Source: Streptomyces griseoviridis (GTDB lineage: Bacteria; Actinomycetota; Actinomycetes; Streptomycetales; Streptomycetaceae). Taken from it: 64,000 bases of DNA. The position numbers and the translations under genes were made by a program. Under the pieces are notes generated by a model. It had not been told where the DNA came from and ran no database searches. It saw nothing but the letters and a program-made list of their open reading frames with translations. The stretch lies in the NCBI RefSeq assembly GCF_005222485.1, contig NZ_CP029078.1:8371501-8435500 (forward strand), read 5' to 3'. This document shows positions 1 through 7,493 of the stretch, piece by piece (position 1 is the first letter of the stretch; each line of letters begins with the position of its first letter).

Positions 1-744
1 GCGCGGATGCCGCTCGACAGCGGCCACCGTCTCACCGAACCGGAACGTCACGGCGAGGTCCCGCAGGTGGTACTTGAGCGACTCGATGACCTCGACGTCA
101 CACATGTCGAGCATCCCGGCCCGCTTCTCGACGACCGTCACCTTGCTGCCGAGCGCCGCGAACATCGAGGCGTACTCCATGCCGATCACACCCGCGCCCA
201 CGATCACCATGGAGCGCGGGACGCGTTCGACGGAGAGGACGTTGTCGGAGTCCATGACGGTGCGCCCGTCGAACGCGACGCTGTCCGGGCGGGCCGGCCG
301 GGTGCCGGTGGCGATGACGATGTTCTCGGCGCTCAACAGCCGTTCGTCACCGCCCGCTTCCTGGAGCGCCACGGTGTGCGGATCGACGAAACGGCCGGTC
401 CCGGCGTACAGGGCCACCCGGTTGCGGGAGAGCTGACTGCGGATCACGTCGACCTCGCGGCTGACGACGTGCTGGGTCCTGGCGGTGAGATCCGCGACGG
501 TGATGTCCTCCTTCAGCCGGTAGCTCTGCCCGTACAGATCACGCTGGGTGAGCCCGGTGAGGTAGAGCACCGCCTCGCGGAGGGTCTTGGAGGGGATGGT
601 GCCGGTATGGATGGAGACGCCGCCGACCATGTCGGGACGGTCGACGACGGCGACCCGGCGGCCGAGTTTCGCCGCGGCGATGGCGGCCTTCTGGCCACCC
701 GGTCCGGATCCGATGACGAGCATGTCGAAGTCGTAGTCAGCCAC
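1..744 (-). CDS. sthA: Si-specific NAD(P)+ transhydrogenase (soluble pyridine nucleotide transhydrogenase), 5' part
   Basis: The reverse strand from 744 encodes about 248 residues of an FAD-dependent pyridine nucleotide-disulfide oxidoreductase-fold protein and runs off the left edge, so the C-terminus is missing. An FAD-binding GSGPGG motif lies at residues 12-17 and a second Rossmann motif ([14 protein letters not shown]) follows near residue 180. Where dihydrolipoamide dehydrogenases carry the redox CxxxxC pair, this protein reads [11 protein letters not shown]: both cysteines are missing, the hallmark of SthA. The family transfers hydride between NADH and NADP+ in the cytosol to balance the two pools. 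The GTG at 744 gives the usual short N-terminus ([16 protein letters not shown]); an internal ATG seven codons later is less likely. The gene abuts a decayed fragment only 20 bp upstream, so its native promoter may have been altered. Confidence 0.9.
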   Translation of the reverse strand, partial: MADYDFDMLVIGSGPGGQKAAIAAAKLGRRVAVVDRPDMVGGVSIHTGTIPSKTLREAVLYLTGLTQRDLYGQSYRLKEDITVADLTARTQHVVSREVDVIRSQLSRNRVALYAGTGRFVDPHTVALQEAGGDERLLSAENIVIATGTRPARPDSVAFDGRTVMDSDNVLSVERVPRSMVIVGAGVIGMEYASMFAALGSKVTVVEKRAGMLDMCDVEVIESLKYHLRDLAVTFRFGETVAAVERHPR

Positions 745-763
745 CTTCAGGAGTCTGTCAGGA

Positions 764-958
764 GTGACGGGATGACCGCCACCAGCTTGCCGCCCAACTC
801 CGGGATGGCATCGGTGAACAGACTGTCGGCACCCTTGGCGATGCAGGAGACGCCGGTCAACTCGCCGGCGTAGGGCGCGGGCCTTTTGCTCAGGGCTTCG
901 CGGACCAGCGCGACGTGGCGTCGGCCAGGTTCAGGTGTCCGGTCGCGGCGATGGTGGA
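764..958 (-). pseudogene. Truncated, frameshifted copy of the SLOG-like gene at 3248-3730
   Basis: This stretch aligns with 3532-3727 at about 75-80 % identity with one net base missing. Translated in two frames it gives [22 protein letters not shown], then after the shift [37 protein letters not shown], matching TIIAVTGHMDLTSDSVPLVR and PYTGNLTGLSCIAKGSDSLFADVVLELGG of the intact gene. The start region is altered, a frameshift lies near 910-920, and the last two-thirds of the gene are absent because homology stops 20 bp before the sthA start. It is therefore the remnant of a duplicated gene whose 3' end was lost. Confidence 0.75.
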
Positions 959-975
959 GCGATCCCCCTTCCTGG

Positions 976-1536
976 TCAGGCGGTAGAGCAGATCGCGTAG
1001 GCGACGACGCGGCCGGAGTGGAATTTGGCGCCCCAGCGTTGTCCGTCGCTGGTGGGGGTGTTGGCCTCGACCATGTCGTAAGCGGTGCCGCCGTTGGCGA
1101 AGGCTCCGTTGCCCTGGTAGCCGCCGCCGATGACCTTGCTGCCGGAGGGGCACTTGGCGACCGCTTCCCCGCCCGGCGCGGAGGTGGCGCTCTTCACCAC
1201 CATGATGGGAGCTCCGGGCTTGCAGATCGCGTAGGCGACGACGCGGCCGGAGTGGAATTTGGCGCCCCAGCGTTGTCCGTCGCTGGTGGGGGTGTTGGCC
1301 TCGACCATGTCGTAGACGGTGCCGCCGTTGGCGAAGGCTCCGTTGCCCTGGTAGCCGCCGCCGATGACCTTGCTGCCGGAGGGGCACTTGGCGACCGCTT
1401 CCCCGCCCGGCGCGGAGATGGCGCTCTTCACCACCGTGATGTCCGGGGCAGCGGCGTGCACAGTGGCGGCGCTCGCCGCCACTCCGCCCAGCACGAGGCC
1501 GGCAGCCGTCCAGATGAGCCGGTTCTTCGTGTTCAT
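976..1536 (-). CDS. Secreted hypothetical protein with two near-identical 78-residue repeats
   Basis: The 186-residue product starts with a Sec signal peptide (MNTKNRLIWTAAGLVLGGVA, probable cleavage after the AxA near residue 28) and then holds two tandem copies of one module (about residues 32-104 and 110-182). Each module contains VVKSAxSAPGGEAVAKCPSG, KVIGGGYQGNGAF, NTPTSDGQRWGAKFH and ends VVAYAIC, so each has two cysteines that could form one disulfide. No catalytic motif is visible; the Gly-rich pattern suggests a small extracellular beta domain. The two copies differ at only a few residues, which implies recent internal duplication. The start is supported by GAGAGG just upstream of the ATG. 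Function unknown; a surface or secreted binding protein is a guess. Confidence 0.7.
   Translation of the reverse strand: MNTKNRLIWTAAGLVLGGVAASAATVHAAAPDITVVKSAISAPGGEAVAKCPSGSKVIGGGYQGNGAFANGGTVYDMVEANTPTSDGQRWGAKFHSGRVVAYAICKPGAPIMVVKSATSAPGGEAVAKCPSGSKVIGGGYQGNGAFANGGTAYDMVEANTPTSDGQRWGAKFHSGRVVAYAICSTA
989..1441. repeat. Tandem 234-bp intragenic duplication
   Basis: The segment 989-1207 recurs at 1223-1441 with an offset of exactly 234 bp (78 codons) and only a handful of substitutions, none shifting the frame. It forms the two modules of the secreted protein encoded on the minus strand. Confidence 0.85.
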
Positions 1537-2187
1537 GGGTACCTCTCGTTCAACGCTGGCGCCAAGATCGGCAATTACCGATTAATTACACCAGGTCATC
1601 AAGCGATCACATAGAGTGTTCGAAGAGAGCGGGTCAGCGTCGGCTGTCCCAGATCGACGGACTGCGCGTGGTCGAGGTCAGCGCGACAAGGGGAACGCCG
1701 CCCGCTCGACAAGGCCGAGACTGGCCGTGCCGTCCACCTGGAGAAACGGTTTCGCCGGCGGATCGTTCGATCATTCGCTCGCCAAGGGCGACTCCGTGCT
1801 GCGCGGCACCGAGAGTTTCCAGGCTTGATTCGGTGAGGTGGGGCACGGCCCCAGCACCGTCGGCGCCATGCCTCGGCACCACGACGGGCACGACCGGGTT
1901 GTGTTCTCCCCCGACGGCAGTACGGGGCTTTCCGGCACGGCTGGACGGACCTGTCCGGTGTGCTCCCGGCGGCGGTGCCGCTGTTCTCGACGGACATGTC
2001 CGGCTACGCGGCGGCGATTCTCGGCACCAGCCAGTCCGGCCGGTACGAGATCGGAGGCTTCAGCGACGTGCCCTTCACCGTGATCGATCTGCTGTCGTGA
2101 AGCCGTGGCGCCGGAGGGCCAGGGGGGGGCGGAACGGATCACCTCTGGTGTGGAGTAGCGCTTTTCTTCCCCCGTAGGCTCCGCAGC
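1537..2187. other. Gene-poor decayed interval with direct-repeat copy 1
   Basis: The first 80 bases are AT-rich for this genome (1570-1600) and probably carry the promoter of the leftward secreted-protein gene. From 1615 to 1830 no frame shows convincing coding structure. 1837-2100 is the first copy of the 260-bp direct repeat, ending in a short reading frame that stops at 2098-2100. Confidence 0.5.
1837..2096 (+). repeat. 260-bp direct repeat, copy 1 (decayed gene 3' end)
   Basis: This copy matches 2882-3141 with no gaps and about 13 substitutions (near 95 % identity) at a constant offset of 1045 bp. Its second half reads WTDLSGVLPAAVPLFS, then TDMSGYAAAILGTSQS, then GRYEIGGFSD, ending DLLS and a TGA. 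The frame upstream of this piece is not maintained, so it looks like the 3' remnant of an unrecognised gene. Confidence 0.8.
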
Positions 2188-2828
2188 GTGATGGAGACCG
2201 TTGTGTTCGACGTCGGCGAGACCCTCACCCGTGACGACCGGTACTGGGCATTCTGGGCTGACTGGCTCGACATCCCCCGTCACACGTTGTCCGCGCTCGT
2301 CGGTGCCGTCGTGGCTCAGGGGATGGACAACTCAGAGGCGCTGCGGCTCATCCGCCCTGGCATCGACATCGCTGCCGAGTACCGGGCACGGGCCGCTGCC
2401 GGGTACGGCGAGTTCCTCGACGAGACCGACCTGTACGACGACGTGCGCCAGGCGCTCGGCGAGCTACGGGGCATGGGGTGCGCGTCGTGGTGGCCGGTAA
2501 CCAGACCGCGCGGGCGGGGCAGCTCCTCCGGGCCCTGGAGATCCCGGCTGACCTGATCGTCACCTCGGAGGAGTGGGGCGCCGCGAAGCCGCAGGCGGCG
2601 TTCTTCGAACGGGTGCTGGACGTGGCCGAGGCACCGGCCGACCGGACCCTGTACGTGGGGGACCACCCTGCGAACGACGTCGTACCGGCCAAGCGCGCGG
2701 GATTGAAGGCGGCCCACCTGCGACGCGGTCCGTGGGGTTACCTCTGGGCAACCGATCCCGAGGTTGCCGCTGTGGCCGACTGGCACGTCGACAGCCTGTT
2801 GGAGATCTTGGACATCGTGGCACGGTGA
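2188..2828 (+). pseudogene. HAD-superfamily phosphatase, interrupted by a one-base frameshift
   Basis: Residues 1-95 in one frame (METVVFDVGETLTRDD onward) carry HAD motif I as DxGxT and a helical cap. From about 2478 the protein continues in another frame with VVVAGNQTARAG (motif II region), GAAKPQAAFF (motif III Lys) and YVGDHPANDV (motif IV). The junction falls in a run of four G at 2475-2478; one additional G would restore a continuous protein of about 214 residues. Either the strain carries a frameshift or the base call is wrong. Intact relatives hydrolyse phosphate esters in the cytosol; the substrate is unknown. The gene sits exactly between the two 260-bp repeats, suggesting insertion or duplication at this site. 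Confidence 0.7.
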
Positions 2829-2881
2829 CGTCACCGGAACGGGCCCACCGAAGCGGCGGGGCTGGCTACGGTGCGCGTGCC

Positions 2882-3141
2882 GGTGGGGCACGGCCCCAGC
2901 ACCGTCGGCGCCATGCCTCGGCACTACGACGGGCACGACCGGGCCGTGATCTCCCACGACGGCAGTACGGGGCTTTCCGGCACGGCTGGACGGACCTGTC
3001 TGGTGCGCTCCCGGTGGCGGTGCCGCTGTTCTCGGCGGACATGTCCGGCTACGCGGCGGCGATTCTCGGCACCAGCCAGTCCGGCCGGTACGAGATCGGA
3101 GGGTTCAGCGACGCGGCCTTCACCATGATCGATCTGCTGTC
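2882..3141 (+). repeat. 260-bp direct repeat, copy 2
   Basis: Gap-free copy of 1837-2096. The coding-like half reads WTDLSGALPVAVPLFSADMS, then GYAAAILGTSQSGRYEIGGF, and continues 15 codons beyond the repeat to a TGA at 3185-3187, so this copy has the longer, probably ancestral, C-terminus. Both copies share the same broken upstream frame, so decay probably came before duplication. Family not recognised. Confidence 0.8.
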
Positions 3142-3188
3142 CCGCGGTCATGACGCAGGCTGGCCCTGGGAGCAGTCCGGACACTGAA

Positions 3189-3226
3189 CGATAGGGCTCC
3201 ACTGCCCAGAGGGGGGAGCCCTATCG
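3189..3226. terminator. Bidirectional hairpin terminator
   Basis: A perfect 12-bp stem (CGATAGGGCTCC / GGAGCCCTATCG, 3189-3200 with 3215-3226) with a 14-base loop lies between the end of the rightward repeat-derived frame (3187) and the 3' end of the leftward SLOG-like gene (3248). It can serve both directions. Confidence 0.8.
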
Positions 3227-3247
3227 ATCTGGTGCAGGGGGCAGTGA

Positions 3248-3730
3248 TCAGCCCCTCGCCGCGCCTTCGGGCCATACCACGTCGATCGGCATCCCCGCCG
3301 CGCGCGCCTCGACGAGGGTGTCCGCTGTGCCGCCCCCCTTGCCCGTCGGGGGTTCGCCGTTCCAGACAGCGACCAGCCGATCGGCGCGGTCAAGGAGCAT
3401 GCGGTTCGCGTCCTCGTAGGCGGCGCGGCTGGCCGACTCGTGTTCCAGGACGACGACGTCGGTCGCGAGCGACGTGAGGCGGTCGAAGGTAGCTGCGTGG
3501 TCGGGCCGCACCTTGTTTTCCCGGTAGTCGCGTGACGGGATGACGGCCACCAGACTGCCGCCCAACTCCAGGACGACATCGGCGAATAGGCTGTCGGAGC
3601 CCTTGGCGATGCACGAGAGGCCGGTCAAGTTGCCGGTGTAGGGCGCGAGCGTCTCACGCAGTGCTTCGCGAACCAGCGGCACGCTGTCGCTGGTCAGATC
3701 CATGTGTCCGGTCACGGCGATGATGGTCAC
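3248..3730 (-). CDS. SLOG-like nucleotide-binding protein
   Basis: The 160-residue product begins TIIAVTGHMDLTSDSVPLVR and contains GLSCIAKGSDSLFADVVLEL, VAVIPSRDYR, LLDRADRLVAVWNGEP and a C-terminal GMPIDVVWPEG. The Gly-rich segments after beta strands and the GADS-type element resemble the SLOG/TIR-like Rossmannoid superfamily that binds nucleotides or nucleosides, but I cannot name a subfamily. The GTG at 3730 is chosen because GAGGAG sits 5 bases upstream; a longer in-frame extension overlaps the upstream gene. It begins 8 bp after the XRE regulator stops, so the two are one operon, and a decayed paralogue exists at 764-958. The pairing suggests a regulator sensing a small nucleotide-like ligand; this is inference. 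Confidence 0.75.
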   Translation of the reverse strand: MTIIAVTGHMDLTSDSVPLVREALRETLAPYTGNLTGLSCIAKGSDSLFADVVLELGGSLVAVIPSRDYRENKVRPDHAATFDRLTSLATDVVVLEHESASRAAYEDANRMLLDRADRLVAVWNGEPPTGKGGGTADTLVEARAAGMPIDVVWPEGAARG

Positions 3731-3738
3731 GTTGCTCC

Positions 3739-5190
3739 TCAGCTCGACAACAGCTCGCGGATCATAGACCGCGCCTCGGCTACAGCCTGCGATGCCTGTC
3801 GTCCTACCGTGTACGGGTACAGCACGCCGAGCTGGGTGCGGACGCGGCTGGACTGCGTCCGGGCAGCGGCTTCGCACGCACCGCGGGTGTGCGTGACGGC
3901 GCCCGTGATGTCACCCATGAGGAAGTGGCACTCAGCGAGGCCGATCATGTCGAGGGCATGGCTACGGAACGCCGCCGGGCCACGCTTCGCAAGTGCTTCG
4001 TGGATGGAGTTCGCTGCGTTCTCGGCGTGGATCTCGGGGTTCCTCCGGGCCATGTCGAGCATGCGGCCACCAGTGACGCCGGCGAGTTCAGCCTCGTCGA
4101 AGTATGCGATCCAATAGTGCTCTTGGTTTTCGTCGGAGGTCGCTTCGGCGAGAGCTTCTGTCGCCTCGTCAGTGGCCCGGCGGAAGGCCGCAGTGCGATC
4201 CATCGCCGCGTACGCCCAAGCCTCGCGGGTGTTGAGCATCGCACGTACTCGGGGGCCGGCGGCTCGGCGGGCACCCTTCTGGGCGAGATGGACGAGTTCG
4301 AGAGCGTCCCGTGGGCGGTCCTGGTATAGCATCTGGCGCGCCATTCCTGCGAGCACGTTGGCCCCGAAGGCCGGATCGCTTCCCGCGTGCGCCGCGCGCA
4401 ATGCCAGACGGTAGTAGTTCTGCGCCTGCTTCTGCATGCCCGAGTCCCAGGCCATGGTGGCGGCGGTGCCGCCGAGATGAGCCATGACGCGGAACAGGCC
4501 GCGCTCGATGGGCGGTGCCTGGTGCTCGTCGAGGTGGCTCGCCACCTCGTTGAGTTGACCGAGTACAGCCTTGCGGCGCAGGCCGCCACCTAACTTGTGG
4601 TCCCAGGCGCGGAACGCCTGGGCGGTTGCTTCCAGTTCACCGAGTTCCGCGCGCCCGATGCGGCCACGGCTGGGTGTTCCCCTATCAGGGAGGGCCGGCT
4701 GAAGCCAGCCCTCCACAGAGTCGAGGAGTGCGGCTCCGGTGAGAGCGGCGCCTGTGAGGGCGCGCGCTGCCGCTCGTCGATCAAGCACGAGGTCGCTCCT
4801 GGTCAGGTCTGCGGCCAGGTCTACGGTCGCAGCCGGTTGCCATGAAGCGTCGTCCGATGGCTGCGGGGCCGTGGGTGCTGGCGAGTCGAGGCGGTCGGCC
4901 TGCCTCTCCCACGGTCGGTCAGCCAGGCCAAGTAGGCGGCCGGGGATGCGCAGGCCGTCGGAGATGCGGCGCACGACATCGAAGCTGGTGACCTGGTGCC
5001 GTCCGCTGATGATCGTGGAGACCTTGCCCGGGGTGAGGTGGCAGGCCGACGCGATGCGGTTCTGCGACAGCCCACCCCACTTTTTGAAGAGGATGAACGC
5101 CGCCGCGAAGTCGTGTTCTTCCAAGGCTCGGCGGACATCTTCTCGGCCCAGAACCTCGGGGGTGAGCAGGCCAGGGGTTGAGGTTTCCAT
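3739..5190 (-). CDS. XRE-family transcriptional regulator with C-terminal TPR-like helical region
   Basis: The 483-residue protein has an N-terminal helix-turn-helix at about residues 35-75 (LSQNRIASACHLTPGKVSTI), a linker rich in Pro/Ala, and a long all-helical C-terminal half (about 180-480) with TPR-like pairs such as YYRLALRAAHAGSDPAFGAN and DALELVHLAQKGARRAAGPR. This architecture is common in Streptomyces, where the helical part senses peptide or small-molecule signals and the HTH binds an adjacent operator. Start ATG at 5190 gives METSTPGLLTPEVL; an upstream in-frame extension has no support. Leu200 is encoded by TTA (4591-4593), so translation should need the bldA tRNA. A TTACCG-N3-CGGTAA inverted repeat 65 bp upstream is a candidate self-operator. 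It is co-transcribed with the SLOG-like gene. Confidence 0.85.
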   Translation of the reverse strand: METSTPGLLTPEVLGREDVRRALEEHDFAAAFILFKKWGGLSQNRIASACHLTPGKVSTIISGRHQVTSFDVVRRISDGLRIPGRLLGLADRPWERQADRLDSPAPTAPQPSDDASWQPAATVDLAADLTRSDLVLDRRAAARALTGAALTGAALLDSVEGWLQPALPDRGTPSRGRIGRAELGELEATAQAFRAWDHKLGGGLRRKAVLGQLNEVASHLDEHQAPPIERGLFRVMAHLGGTAATMAWDSGMQKQAQNYYRLALRAAHAGSDPAFGANVLAGMARQMLYQDRPRDALELVHLAQKGARRAAGPRVRAMLNTREAWAYAAMDRTAAFRRATDEATEALAEATSDENQEHYWIAYFDEAELAGVTGGRMLDMARRNPEIHAENAANSIHEALAKRGPAAFRSHALDMIGLAECHFLMGDITGAVTHTRGACEAAARTQSSRVRTQLGVLYPYTVGRQASQAVAEARSMIRELLSS

Positions 5191-5255
5191 GGGGCCAACT
5201 TCCCAGGGTGATCGTACGCACGACGGGACACCGCGCCGACTCCTCAACGAGTGTA

Positions 5256-5270
5256 TTACCGCCTCGGTAA
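5256..5270. promoter_or_regulatory. Inverted repeat, candidate operator
   Basis: TTACCG (5256-5261) and CGGTAA (5265-5270) form a 6-bp inverted repeat with a 3-base spacer in the divergent region between the XRE regulator and the gene starting at 5398. It is the most symmetric element in this spacer and a plausible binding site for the XRE protein. Confidence 0.4.
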
Positions 5271-5397
5271 CACCCGGCGGTTATCCCGAAATTGCGCCGA
5301 TCAGGAGAGTCTCGACGTAACAGCCCACAGACCCCGGCGGCCGCGGGAACGGCCCCGGGGCGGTGGCCAACGCTCACACCCGTGAGGGAGCGTCGAC

Positions 5398-5670
5398 ATG
5401 ACCAACGGTACAGCTCGGGCACCGGGTTACCGAGGAGAGGACCCGGCCGCCGAGGAGTATGAGCCGAAGATCGGCGAGACCGTGATGGACACCAGCACGC
5501 AGAGGATCGGCAAGGTGATGGGCGCTGTCGGCCCGTACGTGCAGCTCCGGCCGGTCGAGGGCGGTAGGGAGTGGGACGCCGACCCGACGAAGGTGCGCCC
5601 GGTGCCGGTCGGGGATGCCCTCAGCGCGGCGGTCGCCACCGCCAACGCCCGCTCGACGGGAATGCTCTAG
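5398..5670 (+). CDS. Small conserved hypothetical protein (PRC-barrel-like)
   Basis: A 90-residue protein with no signal peptide or membrane segment. The core, GETVMDTSTQRIGKVMGAVG followed by VQLRPVEGGREWDADPTKVR, has the short-strand pattern of a small beta-barrel of PRC type, a fold usually used for protein or RNA contacts. GAGGGAG lies 6-12 bases before the ATG. Its TAG stop overlaps the GTG start of the Scr1-type regulator, so the two are translationally coupled; proteins of this type often precede such regulators in Streptomyces. Role unknown. Confidence 0.75.
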   Translation: MTNGTARAPGYRGEDPAAEEYEPKIGETVMDTSTQRIGKVMGAVGPYVQLRPVEGGREWDADPTKVRPVPVGDALSAAVATANARSTGML

Positions 5671-6581
5671 TGCTGGGCACGGCGGACCTGGAGGAGGAGG
5701 CCGCGGTACTGGTGGTGCTGGGCGTCTGGCTGCGGTCGCTGCGGCACGCCGGGCGGCTGCGGCTGACGGACGTGGCGCGGCCCGGCGTCTCGGCGCCGAC
5801 GCTGCACCGCTGGGAGACGGGGCGGGCCGCTGATCCGTCCCTCGTGCGTGAGCTGCTCGCCTCGTACGGGGTGGCCGACGAGGAGATCGAGTGGATGATC
5901 TCGCAGCTCCCCCCGCGTGACCCGGGGAGCAGGGAGCGGGCCGCGCGCAGGTCGTACCAGATGTTCTGCGACTGGGGCGGGAAGCTCGCGCGCGCTCGCT
6001 ACGAGGCGGTGAACAGGGCCGCGTCGGAAGTAATCGAGTTCGGGTCGGTGCTGCTTCCCGCGAGTATCCGCACGCCGGGGTACGACGCCGTCGTGGCGGG
6101 TCCGGGCGTTTGCCGGGAGAGCGGGCCCATGACCGGGTTCCCGGGGCAGCGGCGCGTCGTCCTGGTGGACGAGGCCGTGCTGTACCGGCCGGTGGCCGCC
6201 GATCACTCCGTCCTGTACCGCCAGCTCTCGCACCTCCTCGCTCTCCTCGACCGCGAGCACCCGCACCCCGACGTACGCGGCGGATTACGGGTGCGGGTGG
6301 TACCCATGGACGCGGCGCCGCGTCCGTTCCAGGACGTGGGGCCGCTCGTCCGGATGACGCTCCTGGGGAGGGAGCTGCTGTGCCGACCGGGACAGGCGCC
6401 GTCCTACCTGGTGGGTGAAGCACTGGAGGCGGAGCACGCGGAGTCCCTCAAGGGAGCCGCGCGCAGCCTCGGCCGTCAGGCCAGCCAAGCTGCTGTCGCC
6501 CGCGCGAAGGCGCATCTACTGTCCGTCCATGGCGGGCTCCCCGCCTCTGCGGGAGAGGCGGCGGGGGGTGCGCCGCGATGA
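5670..6581 (+). CDS. Scr1/DUF5753-type XRE regulator
   Basis: 303 residues. The N-terminal HTH (about 20-50) contains LRLTDVARPGVSAPTLHRWE and the rest matches the Scr1-type (DUF5753) effector region: the FGSVLLPASIRTPGYDAVVA segment, RRVVLVDEAVLYRP, VLYRQLSHLLAL and a C-terminal conserved stretch. In Streptomyces these regulators usually control a neighbouring small effector gene or morphological genes. The GTG at 5670 overlaps the preceding stop (taGTG). Leu206 is a TTA codon (6285-6287), again linking expression to bldA. The stop overlaps the next ATG by four bases. It is the best candidate regulator of the downstream small-protein and peptide/methyltransferase genes. Confidence 0.85.
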   Translation: MLGTADLEEEAAVLVVLGVWLRSLRHAGRLRLTDVARPGVSAPTLHRWETGRAADPSLVRELLASYGVADEEIEWMISQLPPRDPGSRERAARRSYQMFCDWGGKLARARYEAVNRAASEVIEFGSVLLPASIRTPGYDAVVAGPGVCRESGPMTGFPGQRRVVLVDEAVLYRPVAADHSVLYRQLSHLLALLDREHPHPDVRGGLRVRVVPMDAAPRPFQDVGPLVRMTLLGRELLCRPGQAPSYLVGEALEAEHAESLKGAARSLGRQASQAAVARAKAHLLSVHGGLPASAGEAAGGAPR

Positions 6582-7063
6582 TCGTGGCCGGCCTGCTGCT
6601 GACGGCGGCCGGGGAGGTGGACTCCCAGGTCGCGCGGCTGCTGATCTACGAGGTGCCTCCGTCTCAGGTCCTGACCCGGCTCCAGAACCACGGTCAGGCG
6701 TGCGTCTGGTGCGGAGAGCGAGGGCGTCTGGAGCCGCTCGGCGGCACGCTGAGCTGGGAGCCGGCCGGGTGCTCGCGATGCGGGCCGCTGCGGCTCCGGT
6801 ATGTGCGCGCCTACCTCATGTGGGCGCGGCACGCCGTGCAGTGCACGGCATGCGCGGGCGCGCACTGCACGGCCGGTGAGCCCTTCGCGTTCCGGCACCG
6901 GGTGGCGTACGAGGGCACGGGCAGGCGGCGGCCCGTCATCTGCGCGTGCGGCTGCGCGGTCGGCCTGGAGTCGCCCCTGCTGCGGCCCTGCACCGCGGGC
7001 ATCGTCACTCTGCGCTACTCCTACACCGGCGCCTGCCGCGCGCCCGAGAGGGGGCGGGCGTGA
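6578..7063 (+). CDS. Cys-rich probable zinc-binding protein
   Basis: 161 residues in ATGA overlap with the Scr1-type regulator. Cysteines come in zinc-knuckle-like clusters: CVWC near residue 43, CSRC near 64, CTACAGAHC near 88 and CACGC near 124, consistent with two or more structural zinc sites. No catalytic motif or signal peptide is seen. I do not recognise the family. Overlap with genes on both sides places it in one translation unit with the regulator and the following 48-residue protein. Confidence 0.7.
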   Translation: MIVAGLLLTAAGEVDSQVARLLIYEVPPSQVLTRLQNHGQACVWCGERGRLEPLGGTLSWEPAGCSRCGPLRLRYVRAYLMWARHAVQCTACAGAHCTAGEPFAFRHRVAYEGTGRRRPVICACGCAVGLESPLLRPCTAGIVTLRYSYTGACRAPERGRA

Positions 7064-7206
7064 TCTGCGATCACTGCGACCAGCCGATCCTGCCGGAGGA
7101 GGGCACCACCACCATCCCGGTGGACTCGCTCAGCGCGGCTGTCCCTGACGTCGTGGTCCACACGTACCCGTGCGTGCGGACGACGCCGACTCCCCTCTAC
7201 CGCTGA
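7060..7206 (+). CDS. 48-residue protein with N-terminal Cys knuckle
   Basis: Starting at GTG 7060 (overlapping the previous stop), this short frame encodes VICDHCDQPILPEEGTTTIP followed by a neutral tail with one more Cys. CDHC plus His and the later Cys could bind one metal ion, like the small zinc-ribbon proteins that accompany Scr1-type regulators. Coupling with the previous gene supports translation. Function unknown. Confidence 0.55.
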   Translation: MICDHCDQPILPEEGTTTIPVDSLSAAVPDVVVHTYPCVRTTPTPLYR

Positions 7207-7370
7207 GCAGAACCGGCAACCCCCATGAACTCCCGCAGCCCCGTGGAACGGAAGCCACGAGGCGCGGGTGACCAGTCCTGTCGGTTCTCCGGAAGAGACC
7301 GACGGGACCGGGTTCCTTCCCGGCACCGCCAGGAAGGGCAACGAGGAACAATGAACAACAAGGAGCAGAA

Positions 7371-7493
7371 ATGGACCTGTTGATGAACGCCGGCGGAGGC
7401 GACGGCGGCGAGGGCGACGGTCTGCCGGGCGAGCCCTGGCCCGGTCCGGAGGAGCCCCCGTCCCCCGACGGTGGCCCCCGGTACGCCGGCTGA
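7371..7493 (+). CDS. 40-residue Asp-Gly-rich peptide, candidate imiditide-type RiPP precursor
   Basis: A short frame starting at ATG 7371 with AAGGAG 5 bases upstream encodes 40 residues beginning MDLLMNAGGGDGGEGDGLPG and ending DGGPRYAG. Its TGA overlaps the ATG of the methyltransferase (tgATG, 7491-7495), so the two are translationally coupled. It has three Asp-Gly dipeptides (D11, D16, D33), no Cys and only one Ser. Imiditides are RiPPs in which a PCMT-like O-methyltransferase methylates an Asp, usually before Gly, and the ester cyclises to an aspartimide; a two-gene precursor/methyltransferase pair is the known minimal locus. The match is by context and composition only; the leader is very short compared with usual RiPP leaders. 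Confidence 0.55.
   Translation: MDLLMNAGGGDGGEGDGLPGEPWPGPEEPPSPDGGPRYAG

Larger units (their letters stand above)
2829..3247. other. Non-genic interval with repeat copy 2 and terminator
   Basis: After the HAD frame, the interval holds the second 260-bp direct repeat and a reading frame that continues past it to a stop at 3185-3187 (ending RGHDAGWPWEQSGH), followed by a strong hairpin. No complete gene with a credible start can be assigned. Confidence 0.5.

Noticed and set aside
1614..1680. Minus-strand VDLGQPTLTRSLRTL segment resembling a LysR helix-turn-helix
   Set aside because: Only about 20 residues match, no start or downstream domain exists, and chance similarity in GC-rich DNA is likely.
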